In this document: in pieces, positions 20,368 through 31,360 of the stretch
Layout: the number at the start of each line of letters is the position of its first letter
Position numbering within the stretch: position 1 is the first letter of the stretch
DNA from: Polytrichum commune
Taxonomy: Eukaryota > Streptophyta > Polytrichopsida > Polytrichales > Polytrichaceae
NCBI GenBank assembly: GCA_950295325.1
Contig: OX485805.1
Coordinates: 37,991,501 to 38,055,500 of the forward strand
Direction: 5' to 3'
Length of the DNA stretch: 64,000 nt
The notes under the pieces: generated by a model
What the model was told of the DNA's origin: nothing
What the model saw: the letters and a program-made list of their open reading frames with translations, nothing else
Database searches by the model: none
Position numbers and translations under genes: made by a program

Positions 20368-21046
20368 GCAACAACCTACATTAGTTTGAACTCAAAGTCA
20401 CATATTGTGTGGGGCCTATTTTATTTTGTAGCCCCTTCAAATTCTTGACTACCATCAATAAAAAAGAGAATTCCATCTTTGGCCGCATGTGATTTCTAAT
20501 TTTTGGGAGCATCTGCCCCGGGCACCCATGATACTCAAGCTCATTCCACACTCTTTATGTGGGTGTGAGTTCAACCCTTCCCAAAGAACATTATACCTAT
20601 TGGGGGTGTCACTCATAACATTATTCAACATTTTAGGGACGTTCCCTAGCAAAAAAAACTTGGAAATTGGGAGGATTATTGGCGCAAACTAGGTTTAGAC
20701 TAAAGTAGTGCCATAATACATGCTAGGACCCTATCAGTCAGTGTCTCGCACGGGGTAGTCTCCTCTTTTGTTGCAAGCTTCTTTTCAACCACATGTGGGA
20801 AGAACTTCGCCAAGAAGAGAAAAGAGTGGAAATAGTGAAAAATAATCAACACAACTACTACAATATTATCGACATCAACTCTACATATTCTATCGGAGGA
20901 TCTTATCATGAAATTTTATCATAGAATCCTATGAATGAGCTCAACACGTTATAATTTTGAACTTGGACTTACTCTCATCTTTCTTTAATATCAGTTTAAT
21001 TTGCATTCAATCCAATAATATCATTTAAAGATCTCATGAAACAAAA
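20368..21046. other. Flank of the giant hAT, no gene
   Basis: AT-rich, no supported ORF. The DNA at 20368 does not continue the transposase fragment that ends at 4411, which agrees with the missing target duplication. Confidence 0.5.
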
Positions 21047-21425
21047 GTACACTAAATATGATATTTAGTGTCATGTGGTATTTAATGTCACTATGGTAAC
21101 TTTTCAGATGACACTTCTTATGAATAAGTGAACAAATATTGTCATGGATGATGGATGAGTTCACCCATTGGCCAAAACCCTACCTTCTCTTGTCAGCAAC
21201 TTGTGATGAGTTGTTGTCATGGATGATTGAAATTTGGATGAGATATCACTTGGTAAGTGACAGTAATTGCAACAATGTAAACCAATAATCCCCAACAAAA
21301 AATTACAAGGAATAACAAACAATGTTGGGTTAACATTTAGTGTTGGTGACACTACACCGCGGTTTACAATTAGTATTGAGCAAGACAATTAGAATTGGTG
21401 ACACTAAATATCACATGTAGTGTAG
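21047..21425. mobile_element. MITE, family A (copy 2, inverted)
   Basis: The inverted homologue of 999-1381: it begins TACACTAAATATGATATTTAG and ends with its complement (tgtagtgtag). The interior matches over almost the whole length, including the 'ggatgagttcacccattgg' segment. Confidence 0.75.
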
Positions 21426-23128
21426 CTAACTTCCACTTGGAGACCACAATGTGGGGGCTTCAGTTACTTCACAGCTTGAATTGGAGTCACCCAATGTATG
21501 TGCACGAAAGTCAGCAGAGTTTCCTGGTCCTCCGCCTGCAAGGTATCAACCACAAAAACTGAAGATTAAACAAAGAGCAAAAGCAAGCAAAGAGCAACAC
21601 CACAAAGGAGTGCAAAAGCAACTGCGGCAAAGAGTCCAAACAAAATCATGAAAAACAAGCTTGCATTGTCCTTATATCTAGATTCTCTTGGGAACAAGAA
21701 CATTTAACAAATTGCACTGACACTGGCATTGACAATGGTGGAAAGAAGTAAGAATCGGCATCAGCTCCCAGCTTGCAACTACTGTGGAACTCAACACCTA
21801 ATACTTCATCCCCACCCCATGAGGCGCTCATCACATTGGCCACTACTAGCACCATCCGTCAACATTTTTGGTTGTGACAGTAGTGTGAAACGTGGTGGGA
21901 CAACATCTATTTCTCAACATAATCCCCAACAATTTCATGGCTGGAACCAAACGGAAATTGTGATGTGATTGGGGCATGAGTCCAGTTTGCACTATCACTA
22001 AACTTTTCAGACATCCAACTAATAAAAAGATAACGAACACTTACAAACAACCCTGAACTTAACATTATTGAGTGATGTGGGTCCTCAGAATATAATGGTG
22101 AGATGGTAGGAGTTCAGTTTGAATTTGGGTCTCCTTGCATAGCTTTTTGAGCATCGGACTGTTATATTTTGAGGGCCGACAAAATGGGTAATTTTATGAA
22201 GTTATATTGTACTTAAAGGTAGATGGGTCTTAAGTGGCTCGTTTTCTTAATCGGACCCCTATATGTGATTGGTATGTGGTTTGGTGAGGATCAAAGAGAA
22301 AACATCATAAAGACACATGTTTACAAAAGATTGGAGTACATTTCCAAATATTTATAACTACTCTATAGTCAATAATGAACACAATTGGGAGGAACTATGT
22401 ATCCAACTAAAAAATCAACAAAAATGCACTTCCGATAATCATAACTAAATGAAGAGAGGTCTGATTTTTGCACACGTTTTATCATAGATTTGCTAATGTA
22501 ACACAAACCCTCCTCGGATGTTCCTTGCTCCCATCTCCTCAGTTCTACACCCGATTTGCTAATGTGTTATGCAAATTTGATTTGTTAATTTGCTATGCAC
22601 CGAGATCTATAGAATGTCTTAGGCACTAGATCTACAAATGTGTTTTGCAACAAAATTAACGGATTTGAACTTGCTAGTGCACAAAACATCTCATACAAAT
22701 GATGCATGTATAAAAGTGCTTTTCCTCTCTAAGCATGTGATGCCAAGATTCGATAGCTCAGTGTAGACATACTCTTATTTTATACCTACATTCACATGAT
22801 CTGTAGCTTGTGCATGAGTATTGCTAATCATACTTCATTCAATTATGTACTGGTGGTTAATGTTGTGTTATGAGATTTTGCTACATTTGATGATTAGGTT
22901 GATTTTTAGTGCCAATTTATGATTGTTCACTGTAATCTACTATTCATATCAATGTAGACCCACGATTGTTATGTACCCCATTCAGTTGGATCATACTTTT
23001 GAGTCTTATGAATCTCTAATCAATTTGTTAATCTAGTTGGTTTAATAACACGGACTTGTTGATCTAATAGCATATCTCCACATGTACATAACATAATGAT
23101 TTATTAAATTTTGTGGTTGCGATACAAT
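21426..23128. other. AT-rich region with a dispersed foldback repeat, no gene
   Basis: At 22062-22200 lies a copy of a dispersed repeat (family B) also found at 46080-46215 and 48858-48985: 'tataatggtgagatgg' at one side, 'catcggactgttatatt' at the other, with a shared 'tccttgcatagctttttgagc' interior. Nothing else could be assigned. Confidence 0.5.
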
Positions 23129-24134
23129 CAGGGTTGTCTATTGTGTCGTGATGGAGGGTAATCCCGACATAATGTCGTGCCGTCACGACACGTATCCGTC
23201 ACGACATTATGACGGATGATGTCTTTATCCTGCCGGACTTGAATTTTACCGAATTTTTTGTGTATTTACATTACCCCATTGCGGACACGTAGGAGTTACG
23301 ATGTCCACGTGTGATGACATGTCAACAAAGTAGAGGTAAAGTGGGGAATAAAATTACTAGCGCCCGTCCGCCCTCCCGTCCGCCCCCGTTCCCCGTACCC
23401 TAACCCCGCTCCCTTAGCCCATTAACATGTTCCCTAACCCGTTCCCTACGTTCCCTCCCGTCCGACCCCCCCGTCCGACCTTTTCCCGTCCGACCCTCCC
23501 GTCCGACCCCCCGTCCTCCCTCCCGTTCCCCTCCCCCGTTCCCCTCCCCCGTTCCCCTCCCCCGTTCCCCTAATCCCATTCCCATCCATCCCGTCCTATC
23601 CAAACCTCCTAAACCCGCTCCCATCCCCCGCTCCCCACGTTCCCACACGCTCCCCGCGTTCCCCCGCGTTCCCACTTACCTTCCCGTCCTCCCTCCCCGT
23701 CCTCCCCCCCCGTCCGACCCCTCCCCCCCCCCCGTCCGACCCTTCCCCCCGCCCGACCCTCACCCCCATCCGACCCCATGTTCCCCCGCGTTCCCACACG
23801 TCCGCCCGCGCTCCCCACCCGTTCCCCCCGTCCGACCCTCTCCCCCGTCCGACCTACACCCTCCTTAGTAATATTTTATTACTTTGATTTTAACAAAATG
23901 GTAAACACAATGGCAAAATGGTTTACATGCCAAGGGAAATATGCACATCCACGTCGGCATTTTTTGCCACATAGGACGCCACCTTGGCAAGAAGGTAAGT
24001 ATTTTACCCACCCTACTAGGTTGACCCTAGTTTGACCCTACGAGGAGCCTATTGTGTCGTGACGGAGGGGTCCGACCCGACACGACGCGTCATGACGGCA
24101 CGACCCCGTCATGACGTCGCGATAGACAACCCTG
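23129..24134 (+). mobile_element. Non-autonomous hAT (1006 bp) derived from the giant element
   Basis: It starts CAGGGTTGTCTATTGTGTCG and ends with GATAGACAACCCTG. It is flanked by a perfect 8-bp duplication gatacaat (23121-23128 and 24135-24142), diagnostic for hAT insertion. About 230 bp at the left and 275 bp at the right match the ends of the 15.9-kb element. Between them only a GC-rich array remains; all genes are missing. It would need transposase supplied in trans. Confidence 0.92.
23362..23860 (+). repeat. GC-rich array in the small hAT
   Basis: About 500 bp of CCGTCCGACCC, CCCCGTTCCCCT and related units, same type as in the large element but with a different dominant unit. ORFs in it are artefacts. 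Confidence 0.85.
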
Positions 24135-24142
24135 GATACAAT

Positions 24143-26519
24143 TAATCAAGACATAGCTGGAAACATGTTGTAGTTTGGGTAGAGTACTTATAATTCTCAT
24201 TACAAGAAAGTCAACTTCATGGACCTCAAACCCAATTACATTGGGGCTATGTAAATTATCTCATATTTCTAGCAACATAATTGCAAAGAATTCCTTAAAA
24301 TTTTAATTTCCTTAAAGTTAAATTGAATGGTTGATGTGAGCACGAGGACCATATTTACAACAACATCAAAAACATGTTTCCATTTTATTGAAAATAATAG
24401 CATCGATGTTCAAACAAAGTTTGCATCGGAGGGGCAAGCATTGATGGGAGTGACCACCCTCACATGAACTCCCGACACAACAAATACTTGATCACTTCCC
24501 CATTTTAACATTTTTCTGCACATTCTAATCGTCTCCAAATTACACAGGTTAGTTGTCCGTGAGTAGATATATGTGTTGGTTTGATGTTCAAAGTACTCTT
24601 TCTTGCAGGTAAAGGAGGTAGGTGGGGTTAATGTAGGGCAAAAATCCTACATCAACAATAAAATGGTTTCTTGGGAAGTTAGGAGGTTAAGAGATTGACA
24701 TATCAAATATATATATGTTTAGCACAAATAACAGAAAATGTGATAAGCCGACTTTTACTGCTGCTGATGGTAGTGCAAAGCATCACAAATCATCAGTATT
24801 ATTATTCATTACTAAGGTATGGTATTCTGAAATTTACAACATATATCATTTAAACAGCATCATACAACATAATGCTTTTATAGTTTAGTGTTAAGGTAAA
24901 GAGCCAATTTGGATGTCCAAATTCCTTCTAAGTTAGTAGTAAGCAATTGTGGATAATGGAGTCATCTGTAAAGTCTCTACAGCGATGGAAAGGGGAGTCA
25001 TTTAAGAACCAATGTCCGGAGAGAACGGGCACCAGAAAGACATCACTCCATTAGGTTCAATAATAAACAAATTCGGAAGGGGCCTATGTGACCATGACTT
25101 GGAGAGAAAGAAAAATCTTCTCAGCTGTGACTTCTTATGAATTCTACTGCGACGATCAACTTAACTCTGATTCTGAAACCTGAAATCAAAGTTTTTGTGA
25201 TTCGCAAGTTCTAACTGAGAGAACTCCAGCTGGTCCGATCCTATGTCCGGGAAGAACCGGCGGTTAGTTACAGATGAACCGGTTGAGTTTGAGAAATAAC
25301 CGGTTGAAGTTGGAGACTTCAGGAGAATTACCGATCATTTTAGAGGAATCTATAGAAGAATATACCTCAACTGAATAAAAGCAAAACCGGAAGATGTCAA
25401 CATGTAAGCGGCTGGATTTAGAATCACTAGGATCTCGACCGACTATGCCCAAAAACTTCCCAGGCACTGGTCCGATCCACCGGCCAAAAGTGTGTGGAGT
25501 TTGAAGTGCCCGAAGAAGGGCCACATACTGTAATCAATGCACTGAAAATCACTCAAAGCTGTACACTAGACTTGCTCCCACATGTGGAGGTTAATTACAA
25601 GAACCTTCTGGCCGAAATTGGCCGACACTGGCAGACAAGCAGATTTAAGCAGCCAAGGGAGATGGGACAAGGATTTGTTGCACTTGACTCCAAAATGAAA
25701 CTGGAGGCACTCGATCCGGACTCCAGGAGGCTCTACAGCCTCTACATTCTTGATGTTTCTTAACCTCTGAAGGACCGGGGGTGTTTTAGCTTAGGTCATG
25801 TTTTCTTGATTAGCTCTTGTAGCAAGCTCAATTTCTTATTAGTGTGGGGTAATTTTCACGATCGGCACCGTTGAAACTAAAGAAGACTTACATAGCTTGT
25901 TTATGAAAAAAGATCAACAAGATCGCACAATTTATGAGAAAATGCCACTGTTGAGAAGATTGATGGAAATTGTTCGGGCAGGGGGTACTTCGTACTTATG
26001 CTGGAATCGGATTGCTTAGAAGTGCTCCAAAACATCTGAAATTTTTACCACATGTAAAGAACATCATGACCCTCATGTGGAATTTTTTTCGTCAAATTCT
26101 GAGGTGTGGAAAAAAAGATATGGGACTCTGAAGTCTCCAAGCAATGAGATTGGGCCCAAAAACTAAATTTTTTATTAATGCCCCATGTCCAACCCGGTTT
26201 GGAGCATGGGGCCGGCTCATGACACACTATCAATGCTCTTCTAAAATCGGTTGAACCACCTCAAGGATTGAGGCCCCCTTTCCCCACTTCCAATCACTCG
26301 GGCTCTTCTCCCAATGCTAGGCTTTGATTGCCTCGGAAAGGTGGGAGGTAACAAGTAATAAAATTTAAAAAAAAAAATAACCCTTACATTCTTCATCCTC
26401 ACATTCTTCACCCTCATAAATCCTTACTCATACTAGAGTGCACATAAATCATGACACATATGGACTTGGAAAGAAGTCTCAATAAAAATCGCAAATGACA
26501 TGCGAATAGTACATGATCA
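24143..26519. other. Mostly non-coding; one unassigned ORF
   Basis: Bases 24143-25230 are AT-rich with no gene. Bases 25230-25500 have repeated 'accggtt' and a repeated 'tggtccgatcc' (25231, 25470). An 89-codon ORF at 25494-25763 has a more balanced composition (about half GC) and reads like a coding exon (for example a run RREMGQG-like 'PREMGQGFVALDSKMKLEAL'), but no domain is recognisable and a splice context could not be fixed. Bases 25764-26519 hold no gene. Confidence 0.3.
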
Positions 26520-28825
26520 TCAACTATGGTGTGCCACAAAGCAATCGCCCATGCAAACTGGAATGTCTCCACATGTGGGGCAATAAAATTGTTGCCACTT
26601 CCCGCATATAACACATTTTCTCCGCGTTACTTTTCCCTTGCTGCGTGTCCAAAACAAGGTATAATGCATGGCATCCGAGTTGGGAATGCCCGCTCGATGA
26701 GGAATGACACGCCTGCGCTGCACATTGGAAGTACATATCTTGGTGGCCACTTCATAGTGAAATTTTACTCGGCTCATCACACTTTCACCCATCCTTTGCA
26801 TACGAGCACGGTACAAAATATATGCATTGACAAGAGATGTATCTAATAAATGTAATAAAATTCTATGCCATCATTTGTGATCCCGTGTTTGTACAGAATA
26901 ATTGCCCCGCAATTGATCTTGCACATCTGCTTCCCGCATGTGGTCTTGGTAATGTACCAATGCGGGTGAGCAAGGGATGTCTTTTACGGCATTTTTATGC
27001 CATCTGCCCATAAACAGGTCATTTGTTGTATTTATGGGGGACACAACCGTAGTCAAAATTGTCACCGGCTTGTTGTCAAGCCAAGTGACAGCGGCCATTT
27101 GATGTGATGCGTGCATTTGCCATCACATTGTGTCACGATGAACTGCTCTAACGGCTTTACCTTTGTCAATTGTCGATGCACTTGGCCAACCTCGCCTATT
27201 GGTTATACAAGTCCCAGTAGCTCTGAAACCGAGCTTCAAAAGATCCCAAAATAAAATTGGACTTATAAACCAATTATCGCAAATGATCACATGTCCCACG
27301 TGCTCCAACCCGCTCACTAAACTAGTCACCACTTTGTAACCGGTATTTTGATCTTCACCCTCACATTCTTCACTTTTACCGCAATAAACCTCCATTTTTT
27401 GGACAAACTTTGACACACTATTTGCTAAACACCAAATTTTTATGCCATATTAAGTGGGCTTTGCCTTCATATATTGTTTAATAGGTGAATATTTCCCGCA
27501 ATATTTTACCATCATCTCATCAATGGTAAGGTTTTGCTCTGGCTGCCAATATTGGGAATACAACGCATTATGCTCGCGCACTAATCACTCACATTTGGCG
27601 ATTTTGCTATAACTTGGTTCAGCTTTATTTGTAGTTATGTGGTCGTTATCAACAAGATGTATACATCTCAATATGTCCTCAAATCTTCTTCTACATATTA
27701 TAGAGCTAATTTCCCGCGAATGGAACATATCAATAGAGGACCAATGCAACCTTTGGTTTGGAATATTTTTTAGACCCATGAAAATTACAATTGCAAACTA
27801 AGATTTCAATTTGGACACGGTCAAATATACCCACTTTGGCCCACCTATTGTACCATTTTTCCCGTTAGATCGTCCGGCATACAAATTTGTCATGCGTAAA
27901 ATTTTGCGCATCATGTCTAGCAGCCAAAACAACATCAAATACTCCTCTAAACTCTCAAACTTGCCCAATCCGTCCTTGAAACCTTCGGACCCACCTCGCC
28001 ACTCTACATGTGGAATAGATGATACCGGCGAATTCCACATATGCTCCGCAAACCTTTCTTTCTCGGATAACCCATCTAGATAGTCAAAATCCCCATACCC
28101 GATGCCAAGTTCATGGTCCGCCCTATTAGACTCCATAACCAAGTTCTGGTTTTTGGAGTCAATTTATTCGTGGTTTCCAGGGGGTCCTTCTCTCCTTAGT
28201 CACTCGGTTGGTAGTCACTATCATTGTCACTAGGATATTCCCCAGAAAGAACCCACATTTGTTGTGTGGGCACTTCAAGGACATCATCATTTTCATCCAC
28301 CCATTCGACCACGACCTCGGGTACATCGTACAACCCAAAAACACCATACAACTGGACGCTAAAAAATGTCAAACCATGGGTCGGTTCGTAATATTCGTTC
28401 ATGACAGTTCCCCAGAGGTAGTCAAACTCTGAGAAATTGGCATCTAACCACATGACATCGGGGAGTTCAATACACGGGACCCTCACAACTTGACCACAAC
28501 GTCCAAGTGTATGCAATGGTGGAATAAGCGGACATTTAAAATTAGATCTCAATCCTGGTTTCAAATGAGGAGTTTGTCGCGATAAATTAGGAGAACCCAC
28601 TCCATCCAAATGAGAATTAGAACCCAACAGCTCATTTTCATTATCAGAAGTGAACAAGGATTTCTGACTCGTGGACCCGGGACCTACTACTTTAGAGGAC
28701 GTCCTAGCCTCACTACGAACAACAACATGATCACAACCCACATTCACAATCGGACTGCCGGTGCCAGAAATGTTGATAATGACAGGGGGAGGGGTGGTTT
28801 TACATCGCTTGCGAGCTCTGTCCAT
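26520..28825 (-). pseudogene. piggyBac-type transposase (DDE_Tnp_1_7) pseudogene
   Basis: From 28142 down to 26520 one frame holds almost a full piggyBac transposase, broken only by stop codons: TAG at 27798, TGA at 27585, TAA near 27445, TGA at 27123 and TGA at 26871. Family features in order: MTNLYAG, the first acidic motif LTIDEMM (27490-27510), KPT-x-YGIKIW, the second acidic motif ICDNWFISP, the third at TWLDNKPV, then DHMREADVQDQLRGNYS, then a C-terminal cysteine finger (CVICGKWQQFYCPTCGDIPVC). An N-terminal part (28825-28196, from MDRARKRCKTT) is in another frame, so one frameshift near 28150-28196 is needed. Not functional. Terminal repeats and TTAA duplications were not found. Confidence 0.85.
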
Positions 28826-29165
28826 CGTGCTTGTCCTCGCTGGCTCGGTCCGGCCACAAGCGCCTCAGTGCAGAATTTACACTTGCTGTAAAGGATCCCT
28901 TGTCTCCCTCGATCCGTCGTTGGCGCCACCCCAACTGATGCGCCACCACATGCCTCCACAAATATCGCAAGTTCCGTGCCTTCAGATTTTTTGGCAATCT
29001 CACACCCTTTGGTCGCGGAGCAGTGACCAAAATATCCTCATTCAACAGGGAAACAAGGTCCGCTACAACATCATCTGATTTTTGCAAATCTTCTCGCACC
29101 CAAGCTGCCACAGCAACTCTCGCTTCAGATAGAACAGTGTGAGCCTCTCCAGAGACAATGGCCAT
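28800..29165 (-). CDS. Hypothetical 121-aa ORF upstream of the piggyBac relic
   Basis: An ORF with normal-looking composition (KNLKARNLRYLWRHVVAHQ, then RIEGDKGSFTASVN). It overlaps the start of the piggyBac N-terminus by 26 bp in another frame. It may be a first ORF or exon of the same element. No recognised domain. Real coding status is uncertain. Confidence 0.3.
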   Translation of the reverse strand: MAIVSGEAHTVLSEARVAVAAWVREDLQKSDDVVADLVSLLNEDILVTAPRPKGVRLPKNLKARNLRYLWRHVVAHQLGWRQRRIEGDKGSFTASVNSALRRLWPDRASEDKHDGQSSQAM

Positions 29166-29992
29166 CTTTTATGGCCTTCAATTCTAGCACAGACCCAAAA
29201 AAATTCTAGCTCAGGTGCTCAACTCTAACTCAAATTCTAGCTCAGATGCAAAAAAACTCTAGCTCATATGCTGAACTCCAAGACATTGAGAGAAAACGAC
29301 ATGAAATTTTCCATCCGAAATGTAGAAGAACTTGTCTGCAGCAATTTGAATGTGCCACAGTGGAATCTCTCATAAGTACTATGGCCCAAAAAAGAAACGA
29401 GAATCTGTCGAAGAGGATCCAAAACAAAAACAAAAAGCACCGAGAGGTTGGATTTAGCACAGACAGGCGCCAAATTTTTTGTGAAAGCTCCCAATAATGA
29501 AGCCAACTCCACCAACAGAGCTACCTACCAGTCGTCCTACCCATCGCAGATCGGAATTCGCAAAATTCTCCGCATCGCTCTCACAAACAAAAAATACTTT
29601 TGACTCAGATCACCACCCTAAACCCACAAACCACAAACCACATCAAAACGATAACGAAAACTCACAAAATTAAAAGATCACAACCAAAAATTCCTTTTTA
29701 GATGATGGGTAATTTTCCTGAAGTCTTGAACTTCAACTGGTTACGTCTCAAACTCAACCAGTTCATATGGTGATGAGTTATTCAGTGACGAATTACATGT
29801 TTCAGATGTCCAAATGAATCTTGATTGAGATTGCACGCTTACTATAATTCCAAGCGTTTCATATGTTTTCAGACAAGTAAACTGTAGTGTAGTTGGAACT
29901 TGGAAACCTGATGAAGGCAGTCCATAGCAGTGGCATTGGTGTATGCAATGACTAGGAGGCCGAGCCTCTGAGGTACTGGACCTGGGGTACAG
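29166..29992. other. No supported gene
   Basis: AT-rich with repeated 'ctctagctca' (29190-29275). Nothing else recognised. Confidence 0.4.
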
Positions 29993-30205
29993 GCACCCTA
30001 CTGATGCCCGGTGCCGCAATAGTAATTCAACTTAGTACGAGAGGAACCGTTGATTCACATAATTGGTCATTGCGCTTGGTTGAAAAGCCAGTGGCGCGAA
30101 GCTACCATGTGTAGGATTATGACTGAACGCCTCTAAGTCAGAATCCATCATGCTAGAAGCGGCGCTTTCTACCTCCCCGCTTGTTACCCGACTACCAGTA
30201 GGGGC
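29993..30205 (+). rRNA. Fragment of 25S rRNA 3' region (degenerate)
   Basis: About 200 bp match the conserved 3' part of large-subunit rRNA: 'ctactgatg', 'atagtaattcaac', the sarcin-ricin loop 'agtacgagaggaacc', 'gttgattcaca', 'ttggttgaaaagccagtgg', 'cgcgaagctacc' and 'attatgactgaacgcctc', then an end resembling 'cagtaggggc'. There are several substitutions in normally invariant positions. No 18S, 5.8S or further 25S sequence is nearby. This is a dispersed pseudo-rDNA piece, not a working gene. Confidence 0.85.
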
Positions 30206-30824
30206 AAAATCACAATCACAAAAAGCAGGTAGACTATGACTTGCACAGTGACAGACTCAAATACATTGGATTACATCTCTTTCGTTCGAAACCAGGGTAA
30301 AAACAACTATTGCCAGAAACGAAACTCCCGCTAAACTCAAGTAAAAGTAGCTGCGAACTGGCAGTTCCGAATTCAGAGTCCAAAATGAATCACACACGTA
30401 CGAAAAAACAAACTCAACAGATCTGGAAGTTTACCTTGTGGGCGGAAGTGCAACCTTTGACACCGGCTTCAACCTCCAAGCTGGGATCCGGTGTACGCTG
30501 TTGCTACTGTGCAGAAGAACTTCTGTATGGCCGGAGCAGGGAGTGAGTCCGGTGACTCATGCGGAGAGAGCGATGGCAAGAAATTGTCCGGCGTCACAAG
30601 ATAGACACCTACCGCCGCTCTCTCTAACAACTGCGCGAAGCTGATTTCGGAGGACCTGATTTCGCCGGTGTCTAACGGTGCAATCAGCTTCGCAAAGCAG
30701 GTCTCCGTTCAATGGTGCAATCAGGTCTCCGTTTAAAGTCGAATTCACTGCTCAACAACCCACAAACCTCTCACGCGCGGCCTCTGACTCCTAACACACC
30801 TCAATTCTGCCAAACGGCACGCTT
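30206..30824. other. No supported gene
   Basis: Bases 30450-30760 have higher GC and internal repeats ('cggagacctgattgcacc'-like, seen twice on the - strand), but no ORF with recognisable content. Confidence 0.4.
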
Positions 30825-31119
30825 CACTACAACAAAACACGTCTTTTATTCCAACACCTACTTCACTACAATGTCTTTTACTACTATAAACAGTGATTGG
30901 AGGAATTATAGAAATCCACATGGGCTCATTTGATGTCCGAATTAACTTTGCGGAGTCATAGTAGTGAAGTGGGACAACAATTCAGTTGGGAACGCTCTTG
31001 TAAACGTGTTTGGGAATGTCCAGTAGAACGTGCATGACTGTGGGTAGTGAAGTGGTCCACATGGAGAGAATGTTAAGTCCAATTGTCATGTGTTTCAGGG
31101 TTTTAGACGGAATACTCAC

Positions 31120-31360
31120 AAAAAATGACCCGTTAGTGTGTATGAGTGTGTGAGTGTGTGTGAGTGTGAGGGAGTATGTGAAAGTATGAATGACAATGTG
31201 TTTGAGAGTGTGAATGACAATGTATGTGTGTGAGTATGAGAGTGTGAGAGTGTGAATGAGAATATGTGACAATGTGTGTGTTAGTGTAAGAATGTGAGTA
31301 AGAATGTGTATGTGGGTAGGAGTGAAAATGTAGTTGTGAGTGTGAGAATGGAAGTGTTGA
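31120..31360 (+). repeat. TG/GA-rich microsatellite (gtgtgagtgtgagag)
   Basis: A degenerate run of 'gtgtgagtgtga' and 'gagtgtgaatgag' units inside the CACTA element; ORFs here are artefacts. Confidence 0.8.
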
